A DNA stretch of 12,954 bases from Betaproteobacteria bacterium (lineage in GTDB: Bacteria; Pseudomonadota; Gammaproteobacteria; Burkholderiales; SG8-39): NCBI GenBank assembly GCA_019509895.1, contig JAEKLK010000192.1, forward strand, positions 1-12,954, read 5' to 3'. The stretch's first letter is position 1. Each line of letters starts with the position of its first letter. The translations under genes were made by a program, and so were the position numbers. Below are positions 1 to 9,228 of the stretch, piece after piece. Below the pieces are notes generated by a model. It searched no databases, was not told the origin of the DNA, and saw only the letters and a program-made list of their open reading frames with translations.

Positions 1-1
1 A

Positions 2-379
2 ATACTTCGCATTGGTGAAGCAGAAGTCGTAATGGGAGAAGATGGCGGCCGCCCGCTGCCACTGGAACGGATCATTCAGCCACCAGTTGACGCGCAGCGC
101 CCGCCGCGCACCCAGCTCGCCCAGCACCCGCGGCGATACGTTTACGCCGTAGAGCGCAAGAAACAGCTCGGGCGGTGATTTCTCGATCTCGGCCAGCAGG
201 CGCGGCTCGACCACCTCGGCGGCGCTCGCGCGGGCGAGCTTGCGCCGCAGCTTCTCCAGAAATGTCGGCGTGTAATCGATCACGCGCACCTCGTGTCCGC
301 TCTCGGCGAGTGCCGCGGGCACGAAGCGATTCATGCGCACGGTGTGCAGATTGCCCGGCAACGCGACCAGGATTTTCAT
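2..379 (-). CDS. CgeB-like glycosyltransferase, N-terminal fragment
   Basis: This is the first 126 codons of a minus-strand gene that runs off the left edge. The protein begins MKILVALPGNLHTVRMN, a first beta strand followed by a loop, as in GT-B glycosyltransferases. Further on come an 'ELFLALYGVNVSPRVL' strand, a 'NWWLNDPFQW' segment and a 'HYDFCFTNAKY' segment. That spacing is what I know from the N-terminal domain of CgeB/DUF3880-type glycosyltransferases, where a W-x-x-D-x-P motif precedes a 'YD..f' strand. The sugar donor and acceptor cannot be told, because the C-terminal nucleotide-sugar domain is outside the window. ATG at 379-377 is the natural start; no Shine-Dalgarno precedes it. 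It is divergent from the PP0621-family gene across 23 bp. Family call is moderately confident; function inferred. Confidence 0.6.
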   Translation of the reverse strand, partial: MKILVALPGNLHTVRMNRFVPAALAESGHEVRVIDYTPTFLEKLRRKLARASAAEVVEPRLLAEIEKSPPELFLALYGVNVSPRVLGELGARRALRVNWWLNDPFQWQRAAAIFSHYDFCFTNAKY

Positions 380-385
380 CTTGGC

Positions 386-394
386 TATGATAAT
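386..394 (+). promoter_or_regulatory. -10-like element of the PP0621-pilSR-ampD operon
   Basis: TATGATAAT contains two overlapping -10-like hexamers, TATGAT and GATAAT, each with five of six matches. The ATG at 403 follows GATAAT after only eight bases, so the mRNA would have a leader of roughly zero to five bases. No Shine-Dalgarno lies between this element and the ATG. No clear -35 is seen at the usual distance. Confidence 0.35.
387..392 (-). promoter_or_regulatory. -10-like element of the glycosyltransferase gene
   Basis: Read on the minus strand, TATCAT (five of six matches to TATAAT) is followed by seven bases, AGCCAAG, and then the ATG. Initiation would fall at or within a base or two of the start codon, giving a leaderless transcript. 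It overlaps the plus-strand -10-like element in a near-palindrome, TGATAATCA (388-396). No convincing -35 is seen. Confidence 0.35.
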
Positions 395-402
395 CAGAAC
401 CT

Positions 403-654
403 ATGGGGCGGCTTTTCATCCTGATTGTCCTCGTGCTGGTGGCGGTGTGGCTGGTGCGCCGCACGCTCGCGCGCATGAACGAGCCCGAAGGCCGGGCGAA
501 GAAGGACGGCACGGCGGCGCCGGAGGAGCTCGTGCGCTGCGCGCACTGCGGACTGCTCCTGCCGCGCGCGGAGGCGCGGCAGTCGGCGGGCGCCCTGTAC
601 TGCACCGAGGAGCATGCGCGCCTCGGGCCCACGCAAGGCCCCGGACGGCGCTGA
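403..654 (+). CDS. PP0621-family membrane-anchored zinc-ribbon protein
   Basis: The product is 83 residues. Residues 3-19 form one hydrophobic transmembrane segment (FILIVLVLVAVWLV), followed by a basic, charged linker. The C-terminal half carries C46-x2-C49-G and C67-x3-H71, a probable zinc-binding knuckle of the PP0621/YHS-like kind. It is the first gene of the operon: its TGA shares one base with the ATG of pilS (TGATG at 652-656). This small protein is commonly found beside pilS in betaproteobacteria, but I know of no established biochemical role. Inference: an inner-membrane accessory to the PilS/PilR pathway. ATG 403 is chosen because the membrane helix starts immediately after it. No Shine-Dalgarno is visible. 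Confidence 0.75.
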   Translation: MGRLFILIVLVLVAVWLVRRTLARMNEPEGRAKKDGTAAPEELVRCAHCGLLLPRAEARQSAGALYCTEEHARLGPTQGPGRR

Positions 655-2252
655 TGCAGGCACCGCTTCGCTATCCCGAGCTGTTCCTCGCGCCGCGCGA
701 GCGCACGCCCGAGTCGTTCTGGATATCGCTCGGCTACTTCAACCTGTACCGGGTCGCCCTCGCTACGCTCTTTCTCACGCTGTCGGTCGTCTATGGCGAC
801 GCCCTCAACCTGGGCGCGCATTCGCTGGCGCTCTTTCGCTACACCTGCGTTGCGTACCTCGCAGTCGCCGTCGTGCTGCACCTGCCGTTGCGACGCACGC
901 GCGAGATGTTCAACGCACAGCTCTCACTGCACGCATGCGTCGACATCGTCGCGATCACGCTCCTCATGTACGCGAGCGGCGGCATCAGGAGCGGCCTCGG
1001 CGTCATGCTGGTGGTATCGCTCATTGCGGCGGCGATCGTGGCACCGCGGCGCCTGGTCTTCCTCTACGCGGCGCTCGCTACCATCGCGCTGCTCTTCGAG
1101 CAGGCGTACTGGGTGCTGGGGCATGACGCGCCGGTGGCGAGCTTCGTTCAGCCCGGCCTGCTCGCCATCGGCTGCTTCGCCGCGAGCGGCGTCACCGGCT
1201 GGATGGCGAACCGGGTGGCGGCGAACGAGCGCCTTGCTGCCGAGCGCGGCCGGGCGCTCGCGACGCAGATGCGCGTGAACGAGCTGGTGCAGCGCGATAT
1301 GCACGACGGGGTGCTGGTGCTCGACCGCGAGGGCCGCGTGGTGCAGCACAACCCGCAGGCGCAGCTCCTGCTGCGCGCCGAGCGGCTGCTCGGGGCGCAG
1401 GTCGAGGAGCTGCTGCCGCAGTTCGCGGCGCGCTGGCGCGCCTGGCGCGCCGGCGGCGAGAACGTCGCCGCCGCCGATGTTGCGCTGCCCGGCCGCGACA
1501 TCGGCCTGCGGCTGCTCGAGGCCGGCACACCCGAGGGGCACAGCGTGCTGTTCGTCGAGGACACCACGCGCGCGCGCGAGCAGGCCCAGCAGCTCAAGCT
1601 CGCCGCGCTCGGCCGCCTGACGGCGAACATCGCACACGAGATCCGCAATCCACTCGCCGCGATCAGCCATGCCTCGGAGCTCCTGCAGGAGGAAAAGCGC
1701 AAGGACGCGCGGGCCCGGCTGACCAGCATCATCCAGGACAACACCCGGCGGCTGGACCGCCTGGTCTCCGACGTGCTGCAGCTCAACCGCCGCGACCGCA
1801 TCTCCGCCGACCGCATCCGCCTGCATTCCTGGCTGCGCGAGTTCCTCGCGGAATTCGTCGCTAACGAGGAAACGGACCGCGAGCGCTTCGCGGTCGAGGT
1901 GCCGGCCGACGCCTGGATCGAGTTCGACCGGGAGCACCTGCGCCAGGTGCTGTGGAACCTGCTGCGCAACGCCACCCGCTATGCCGGGCCGGAAAGCGGC
2001 GCAGTGCGTATCGCATTGCGCGGCTACGGCGGGCGGGTCGAGCTCTCGGTGATGGATAACGGGCCGGGCGTGCCGGAGGCGCGGCAGCCGCAGCTCTTCG
2101 AGCCGTTCTTCACCACCGAAGCGAAGGGCACCGGCCTCGGCCTGTACCTCGCGCGCGAACTGTGCGCGGCCAACCGCGCGACACTCGAATACGTCGACGA
2201 CGGGCCCGGCGCGCACTTCCGCATCCTGTGCCGCGAGGCGCGGGCCGCATGA
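654..2252 (+). CDS. pilS: sensor histidine kinase PilS
   Basis: A membrane histidine kinase of 532 residues that phosphorylates PilR, the activator classically controlling type IV pilin transcription. Residues about 20-205 contain around six hydrophobic helices, the PilS sensor architecture. A PAS domain follows at about 215-320 (DGVLVLDREGRVVQHN). The HisKA phosphoacceptor is H328 in NIAHEIRNPL. The C-terminal HATPase domain shows the N box (LWNLLRNATRYAG), G1 box (DNGPGVP), F box (FEPFFTT) and G2 box (GTGLGLYLA). The start at 654 overlaps the stop of the upstream gene by one base. The frame stays open further upstream, but that part would overlap the upstream gene and lacks family similarity. 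The stop overlaps the pilR start (ATGA), so the two are translationally coupled. Confidence 0.93.
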   Translation: MQAPLRYPELFLAPRERTPESFWISLGYFNLYRVALATLFLTLSVVYGDALNLGAHSLALFRYTCVAYLAVAVVLHLPLRRTREMFNAQLSLHACVDIVAITLLMYASGGIRSGLGVMLVVSLIAAAIVAPRRLVFLYAALATIALLFEQAYWVLGHDAPVASFVQPGLLAIGCFAASGVTGWMANRVAANERLAAERGRALATQMRVNELVQRDMHDGVLVLDREGRVVQHNPQAQLLLRAERLLGAQVEELLPQFAARWRAWRAGGENVAAADVALPGRDIGLRLLEAGTPEGHSVLFVEDTTRAREQAQQLKLAALGRLTANIAHEIRNPLAAISHASELLQEEKRKDARARLTSIIQDNTRRLDRLVSDVLQLNRRDRISADRIRLHSWLREFLAEFVANEETDRERFAVEVPADAWIEFDREHLRQVLWNLLRNATRYAGPESGAVRIALRGYGGRVELSVMDNGPGVPEARQPQLFEPFFTTEAKGTGLGLYLARELCAANRATLEYVDDGPGAHFRILCREARAA

Positions 2253-3655
2253 GACGCACCGACCGCGCCGCCCCGGAGCGCGCCGCCGCCCATGTGCTGG
2301 TGGTCGACGACGAGCCTGATATCCGGGAGCTCCTCGAGCTCACGCTAGTACGCATGGGTCTCGATGTGGCCGCGGTCGGCACGATCGCCGAGGCGAAGGA
2401 GCGCCTGAAGAGCGACCGCTACCACCTGTGCCTCACCGACATGCGGCTTGCCGATGGCGAGGGGCTCGAGCTCGTGCGTCACATCGCCGCGCACGCCGCC
2501 GAAGTGCCGGTGGCGGTGATCACGGCCTTCGGCAGCGCCGAGAACGCGGTCGCCGCCCTCAAGGCCGGCGCCTTCGACTATGTCTCGAAGCCGGTCGGCC
2601 TCGAGCAGCTTCGGGCGCTGGTGCGCGCCGCGCTCTCGCTGCCGGAGCGCGGCGAAGCGCCGGCGCGCGACAAGCGCCTGCTCGGCCGGCTGCTCGGCGA
2701 GAGCGCGCCGCTGGTGCATGCGCGCGAGATGATCGTCAAGCTGGCACGCACCCAGGCGCCGGTCTACATCTCCGGCGAATCCGGTACCGGCAAGGAGCTC
2801 GCGGCGCGACTCATCCACGAGAATGGCGCGCGCCGCGAGCGCGCCTTCGTGCCCGTGAACTGCGGCGCCATTCCCGAGAACCTGATGGAGAGCGAATTCT
2901 TCGGCTACAAGAAGGGCGCCTTCACCGGCGCGCAGGAGGACCGCGACGGCTTTTTCCAGGCCGCGAACGGCGGCACGCTCTTCCTGGACGAGGTGGCGGA
3001 CTTGCCGCTGCCGATGCAGGTGAAGCTGCTGCGCGCCATCCAGGAAAAGCGTGTCCGCAAGGTAGGCGCCACGCAGGAAGAGCCGCTCGACGTGCGCATC
3101 ATCTGTGCCACGCACCAGAAGCTCGCCGAGCTGGTAACCGCCGGACGCTTCCGCCAGGACCTTTTCTACCGCATCAACGTCATCGAGCTCGCCATGCCGC
3201 CGCTGCGCGAGTGCCGGGAGGACATCCCGCTCGTGGCGGGCGCCATCCTCGAGCGACTCGCGAGCCAGGCCGGGGCGCTGCCGGCGCGCCTGACCGGCGC
3301 GGCGCTCGAGCGCCTGGCGCAGCATGACTTCCCCGGCAACATCCGCGAGCTCGAGAACATCCTCGAGCGGGCGCTCGCGCTGACCAGCAGCCACGAGATC
3401 GGCCTTGACGATCTGCGCCTCGCCTCGCCGGCCGCCCCAGGCACTACGCCGACCCCGAGCGGAAGCGAGGCGCTGCCCGACTACCTGGATGCGATCGAGC
3501 GCAAGGCGATCCTCGAGGCGCTCGCGAAAACCGGCTTCAATCGCACGGCGGCCGCCAAGCTCCTCGGCATCACCTTCCGGCAGCTGCGCTACCGCATGCA
3601 GCGCCTCGACATCCGGGAAGGAAAGCTCGGCGACGAGGATGAAGCTCGGTCCTGA
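2249..3655 (+). CDS. pilR: sigma-54-dependent response regulator PilR
   Basis: An NtrC-class activator of 468 residues. The receiver domain (about 15-125) has the acidic pair D20/D21, the probable phosphoacceptor D64 (LTDMRL), and K114. The AAA+ domain (about 145-375) has Walker A GESGTGKE (176-183), the sigma-54-contacting GAFTGA loop (223-228) and Walker B GGTLFLDEV (241-249). FPGNIRELEN (361-370) marks the end of this module. A Fis-type helix-turn-helix (about 420-453, NRTAAAKLLGITFRQLRYRM) binds DNA. The ATG at 2249 overlaps the pilS stop by four bases. PilR normally activates pilA with sigma-54; no pilin gene and no good -24/-12 sequence is seen in this window, so the target lies elsewhere. 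Confidence 0.93.
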   Translation: MRRTDRAAPERAAAHVLVVDDEPDIRELLELTLVRMGLDVAAVGTIAEAKERLKSDRYHLCLTDMRLADGEGLELVRHIAAHAAEVPVAVITAFGSAENAVAALKAGAFDYVSKPVGLEQLRALVRAALSLPERGEAPARDKRLLGRLLGESAPLVHAREMIVKLARTQAPVYISGESGTGKELAARLIHENGARRERAFVPVNCGAIPENLMESEFFGYKKGAFTGAQEDRDGFFQAANGGTLFLDEVADLPLPMQVKLLRAIQEKRVRKVGATQEEPLDVRIICATHQKLAELVTAGRFRQDLFYRINVIELAMPPLRECREDIPLVAGAILERLASQAGALPARLTGAALERLAQHDFPGNIRELENILERALALTSSHEIGLDDLRLASPAAPGTTPTPSGSEALPDYLDAIERKAILEALAKTGFNRTAAAKLLGITFRQLRYRMQRLDIREGKLGDEDEARS

Positions 3656-4181
3656 CGGGCGCCTTGCGCCCTGCCGTTTCGTCGCGTCGCCGAACCACGA
3701 TGAGCGCCCGAGCGGCGAGCGCCTGACGCTGCTCGTGGTGCACTCGATCAGCCTGCCGCCCGGCGAGTATGGCGGCGACGCGATCGAACGTCTGTTCTGC
3801 AACCGCCTCGATCCCGGCGCCCATCCCTACTTCCAGGAGATCGCCGGCCTGCGCGTCTCCTCGCACTTCCTCATCCGCCGCGACGGCGAGCTGCTGCAGT
3901 TCGTCGCCACCGATCGCCGCGCCTGGCACGCGGGGGAGTCGCGCTGGCGCGGCCGCAGCCGCTGCAACGACTTCTCGGTCGGCGTCGAGCTCGAGGGCAG
4001 CGACGACGGCCCGTTCGAGCGGGCGCAATACCAGCGCCTGGCCGCGCTCATCGCCGCGCTGCGCGCGCGGCTGCCGCTGCGCGATGTCGCCGCGCACAGC
4101 GAGCTCGCGCCGGGGCGCAAAAGCGATCCCGGCCCGCTGTTCGACTGGCCGCGCCTCTTCGCCGCGCTCGCCGCCCGCTGA
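3639..4181 (+). CDS. ampD: 1,6-anhydro-N-acetylmuramyl-L-alanine amidase AmpD
   Basis: A cytoplasmic zinc amidase of 180 residues that cleaves the stem peptide from 1,6-anhydro-N-acetylmuramic acid during peptidoglycan recycling; in some bacteria its loss induces ampC. By alignment from memory to E. coli AmpD, the zinc ligands are H35 (LLVVHSISLPPGEYGG), H153 (AAHSELAPGRKSDPGP) and D163. E117 (FSVGVELEG) and K161 are the catalytic residues. The length is typical. The start at 3639 lies inside pilR (17-bp overlap). That ATG gives the expected N-terminus, LAPCRFVASPNHDERP. It is last in the PP0621-pilS-pilR-ampD run, an order conserved in betaproteobacteria. It probably depends on readthrough translation from pilR, since no strong Shine-Dalgarno is present. 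Confidence 0.93.
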   Translation: MKLGPDGRLAPCRFVASPNHDERPSGERLTLLVVHSISLPPGEYGGDAIERLFCNRLDPGAHPYFQEIAGLRVSSHFLIRRDGELLQFVATDRRAWHAGESRWRGRSRCNDFSVGVELEGSDDGPFERAQYQRLAALIAALRARLPLRDVAAHSELAPGRKSDPGPLFDWPRLFAALAAR

Positions 4182-4208
4182 ATCCCTGTCGCGGTTTCGC
4201 ACGCCCGC

Positions 4209-4228
4209 GCACCACTAAATAGCGGTGC
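4209..4228. repeat. 20-bp imperfect dyad downstream of ampD
   Basis: GCACC-A-CTA-AA-TAG-C-GGTGC pairs at eight of ten positions. It begins 27 bp after the ampD stop. There is no T-run, so it is a poor intrinsic terminator and looks more like a protein-binding dyad. Its centre is 32 bp from the centre of the first NrdR-like box, about three helical turns. The CTA/TAG half-sites are two bases apart rather than four, so it is not a NrdR box by sequence. Confidence 0.35.
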
Positions 4229-4242
4229 CTGAGCGCGCGCGC

Positions 4243-4258
4243 TTACCAGATGTAGTGC
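4243..4258. promoter_or_regulatory. NrdR-box-like site 1
   Basis: TTACCAGATGTAGTGC partly matches the NrdR-box consensus (acaCwAtATaTwGtgt, from memory). The right half (ATGTAGTGC) is good and the left half weaker. It shares ten of eleven bases with the right part of site 2, which lies 28 bp downstream centre to centre. NrdR is the ATP/dATP-sensing repressor of ribonucleotide reductase operons. Confidence 0.6.
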
Positions 4259-4270
4259 TCTGCGCGCGTC

Positions 4271-4286
4271 ACCCTACATGTAGTGT
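4271..4286. promoter_or_regulatory. NrdR-box-like site 2
   Basis: ACCCTACATGTAGTGT has a perfect ten-base core palindrome (CTACATGTAG, 4274-4283) and is a strong NrdR-box match. Together with site 1 it forms the tandem pair expected upstream of nrdA. The 28-bp centre spacing is slightly shorter than the 31-32 bp I recall as common. Both boxes lie upstream of the best -35 element. Confidence 0.75.
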
Positions 4287-4338
4287 GGGAGCGCCGATCA
4301 CAACCCTAGATCTTGCATCGCAACAACGCGCACGGCGC

Positions 4339-4367
4339 TTGCCAAGGCAAAAACCTGTGTGTAGATT
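4339..4367 (+). promoter_or_regulatory. sigma-70 promoter of nrdA
   Basis: TTGCCA (4339-4344), a 17-bp spacer and TAGATT (4362-4367) form a good housekeeping promoter. Transcription would start near 4374, leaving a leader of about 97 bases before the nrdA ATG. The NrdR boxes end 53 bp upstream of the -35, which is further than usual for direct polymerase blocking. A second promoter nearer the boxes is therefore possible, but I could not identify one. Confidence 0.55.
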
Positions 4368-4374
4368 GCCAAGC

Positions 4375-4425
4375 GTCTACTAGATCTAGGCCAAGAGAGG
4401 GGCCTTAGCACTAAAGCTAGTAGGC
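4375..4425 (+). promoter_or_regulatory. two-stem RNA structure at the 5' end of the nrdA leader
   Basis: CTACTAG (4377-4383) pairs perfectly with CTAGTAG (4417-4423). The stem extends by a U-G and a G-C pair to 4375/4425. Inside it, CTAGGCC (4386-4392) pairs with GGCCTTAG (4401-4408) with one bulged T, closing an eight-base loop AAGAGAGG. If transcription starts near 4374, this structure begins at the first nucleotides of the mRNA. It ends about 33 bases before the Shine-Dalgarno, so it may protect the 5' end or respond to a ligand or protein. It matches no riboswitch family I know. Confidence 0.45.
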
Positions 4426-4470
4426 AGGCTCGTAGGCAGCACGGCTAACCAACCAGCGGGAGAGGCGACC

Positions 4471-7304
<2,834 letters not shown>

Positions 7305-7308
<4 letters not shown>

Positions 7309-7694
7309 TCACCCTCGGCAGGCTTTCGTTCAACGGTCCCTTCTTGGCGCCGCTCTGGTCCCCGCCGAAAAGCGCGGGCCTGTATGCGGTGCTGGTGCCC
7401 GGATGGCGCCTCCTCACCTTCCGGGCACTTTATTTCGGCCAGGCGGAGCGGTTCGACCCGGAGCTCGTCAAGACGCATGCGCGCCATCCGGAGTGGCTGA
7501 CGATCGCCGGCACTGATTGGAACCTGTACATCGCGACGCACGAGATGTCGTTCTCCACGCCTTCGCAGCGAGAAGCCGCGGCGCGCGAGCTGGCGCGCAG
7601 CTACAAGCCGGAATTCAAGCCGGTCGACAAAAACGCGCCGAGCCTCGGCACGCTGCTCATCGCGCAGTCGCTGCGCAACTCACAGGACAAGTAG
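7305..7694 (+). CDS. small GIY-YIG-like protein between nrdA and nrdB
   Basis: The product is 129 residues. The GTG start at 7305-7307 overlaps the nrdA stop (GTGA). No other ATG or GTG nearby gives a better N-terminus. I do not recognise the protein as a named gene. Residues 25-45 read GLY...YFG, with about 15 residues between the two tyrosines. H58 and H61 follow, then a strand WNLYIATHEM and a helix with E90/E95 ending YKPEFKP (100-106). This order resembles the GIY-YIG nuclease fold: GIY, YIG, R..H, then E before a KP-x-x-N/K turn. The arginine usually found about ten residues after YIG appears to be replaced by E53, so it may be inactive. It lies in the ribonucleotide reductase operon, six bases before nrdB. 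Alternatively it is an unrelated reductase accessory protein. Confidence 0.6.
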
Positions 7695-7700
7695 CCGACC

Positions 7701-8813
7701 ATGCTCAAATTCGAAGACGTCGCCCTGGGCAGCGCGAGCGCCTTCCTGCCGGCCACGGCCGGCGCGGAAAGCCGCTTCGCCGCGGGCAACGCCTTCCGCC
7801 GCGTCACGGCGGAGGACAAGCGCGTCATCAATTCCAAGGCGGACCTCAATCAGCTGGTGCCCTTCAAGTACAAGTGGGCCTGGGAGAAGTACCTCGCCGC
7901 CTGCGCCAACCACTGGATGCCGCAGGAAATCAACATGAGCCGCGACATCGCGCTCTGGAAGGACGCCCAAGGCCTCTCCGAGGACGAGCGCCGCCTCGTG
8001 AAGCGCAACCTCGGATTCTTCGTCACGGCCGACTCCCTCGCGGCGAACAACATCGTCCTTGGCACCTATCGGCACATCACCGCGCCGGAATGCCGGCAGT
8101 ACCTGCTGCGCCAGGCGTTCGAAGAGGCGATCCATACCCACGCCTACCAGTACATCGTCGAGAGCCTCGATCTCGACGAGGCGGAGATCTTCAATGCCTA
8201 CCACGAGGTGGCCTCGATCCGCGACAAGGACGAGTTCCTGGTCCCGTTCATCGATGCGCTGACCGACCCTTCCTTCACCACCGGCACGCCGGCGAGCGAC
8301 CAAAAGCTGCTGAAGAGCCTGATCGTCTTCTCGTGCCTGATGGAGGGCCTGTTCTTCTACGTCGGCTTCGTGCAGATACTGGCGCTCGGCCGCCAGAACA
8401 AGATGACCGGCGCCGCCGAGCAGTACATGTACATCCTGAGAGACGAGTCGATGCACTGCAACTTCGGCATCGACCTCGTGAACCAGATCAAGCTCGAGAA
8501 CCCGCAGCTCTGGACCCCCGCATTCCGCGAGGAGCTGCACGAGCTCTTCCGGCGCGCGGTGGATTTGGAATACCGGTACGCGGAAGACACCATGCCGCGC
8601 GGAGTGCTCGGCCTGAACGCCCCGATGTTGAAGGAGTACCTGCGCTTCATCGCCAACCGGCGCTGCCAGCAGATCGGCCTCGAGCAGCTCTTTGCGGGCG
8701 CGCAGAACCCGTTTCCGTGGATGAGCGAGATGATCGATCTCAAGAAGGAGCGCAACTTCTTCGAGACGCGAGTGATCGAGTATCAGACGGGCGGTGCACT
8801 GAGCTGGGAATGA
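7701..8813 (+). CDS. nrdB: class Ia ribonucleotide reductase beta subunit (NrdB)
   Basis: The 370-residue radical-generating subunit houses the di-iron tyrosyl radical that is passed to NrdA. By comparison with E. coli NrdB, the metal ligands are D111 (TADSLAANN), E142 and H145 (EEAIHTHAY), E215 (LMEGLFFY), and E249 and H252 (RDESMH). The radical tyrosine is Y149, four residues after H145. The set is complete, so this is a normal tyrosyl-radical enzyme rather than a radical-less variant. The C-terminus YQTGGALSWE is the flexible tail that docks to NrdA. The start is six bases after the upstream stop. Only a weak AGGAC is placed as a Shine-Dalgarno, so coupling to the preceding gene is likely. 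Confidence 0.96.
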   Translation: MLKFEDVALGSASAFLPATAGAESRFAAGNAFRRVTAEDKRVINSKADLNQLVPFKYKWAWEKYLAACANHWMPQEINMSRDIALWKDAQGLSEDERRLVKRNLGFFVTADSLAANNIVLGTYRHITAPECRQYLLRQAFEEAIHTHAYQYIVESLDLDEAEIFNAYHEVASIRDKDEFLVPFIDALTDPSFTTGTPASDQKLLKSLIVFSCLMEGLFFYVGFVQILALGRQNKMTGAAEQYMYILRDESMHCNFGIDLVNQIKLENPQLWTPAFREELHELFRRAVDLEYRYAEDTMPRGVLGLNAPMLKEYLRFIANRRCQQIGLEQLFAGAQNPFPWMSEMIDLKKERNFFETRVIEYQTGGALSWE

Positions 8814-8862
8814 TGCTTACGCGCAACGATTGATGCGAAAAGAAGCGACGAGGGGGAGCAAC

Positions 8863-9174
8863 ATGGAAGAGGAGTGGGATCAAATGCATAGAATCACAGC
8901 ATGCAAGGCCGAGGAGGATTACAAGCTGTGGCTGCGCTTCGAGGATGGACTCGAAGGCTCGGTGTTCCTCGGCAACCTGCTTGAGATCGGCGCCTTCCAG
9001 CTGTGGCGGGATGTGCGCGAGTTCGAGAAGGTCAGCGTCGATCCGCATACCGCGACTGTCACCTGGGAGGGCGGTATCCGGCTCGACAGCGATGTCCTGT
9101 ACCAGGACCTCGCGTCGCGGTCCCACGCCATTCAGCATGCCGGCGGCGGCAACATCCCGCCGGCGGTTGGATAG
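8863..9174 (+). CDS. DUF2442 domain protein
   Basis: The product is 103 residues. It shows the DUF2442 pattern: DYKLWLRFEDGLEGSVFLGNL (two strands with a conserved F-x-D-G turn), FEKVSVD, then VTWEGGIRLDSDVLY. The ATG at 8863 is preceded by a strong AGGGGGAG (8851-8858); an in-frame ATG at 8830 lacks one. It follows nrdB by 49 bp on the same strand and could be co-transcribed. DUF2442 has no firm biochemical function that I know. Members often pair with a DUF4160 gene in toxin-antitoxin-like loci, but no partner is next to it here. Confidence 0.8.
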   Translation: MEEEWDQMHRITACKAEEDYKLWLRFEDGLEGSVFLGNLLEIGAFQLWRDVREFEKVSVDPHTATVTWEGGIRLDSDVLYQDLASRSHAIQHAGGGNIPPAVG

Positions 9175-9179
9175 TCCGC

Positions 9180-9203
9180 GCCCAAAGGGCCGGGCTTCTT
9201 TTG
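9180..9203 (+). terminator. possible weak intrinsic terminator after the DUF2442 gene
   Basis: GCCC (9180-9183) can pair with GGGC at 9187-9190 or at 9192-9195. The stretch TTCTTTTGTT follows directly. The stem is only four pairs, so termination would be partial. It may set the level of the downstream lysine-rich gene. Confidence 0.35.
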
Positions 9204-9228
9204 TTCAACTACCTTGAAGGAGCAAAGC

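Noticed and set aside
333..653. Upstream extension of pilS
   Set aside because: It overlaps the PP0621-family gene almost completely, and its translation is low-complexity. The ATG at 654 gives the normal PilS N-terminus.
924..2216. Long open frame on the minus strand opposite pilS
   Set aside because: A shadow of high-GC coding on the plus strand. The translation is low-complexity, has no family motifs, and the opposite frame encodes a complete PilS.
2345..3802. Long open frame on the minus strand opposite pilR and ampD
   Set aside because: It is rich in R, A, E and H, as expected for the complement of GC-rich codons, has no domain motifs, and spans two well-supported genes.
4209..4228. 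Third NrdR box
   Set aside because: The dyad has CTA and TAG two bases apart rather than four, and aligned base by base it fails most core consensus positions. It is kept only as an unassigned dyad.
403..4470. Sigma-54 promoter controlled by PilR
   Set aside because: I looked for a TGGCAC-N5-TTGC-type element near the pil genes and found no convincing match in an intergenic position.
7680..8540. 286-codon minus-strand frame opposite nrdB
   Set aside because: Compositional shadow; NrdB has all its metal ligands on the plus strand.
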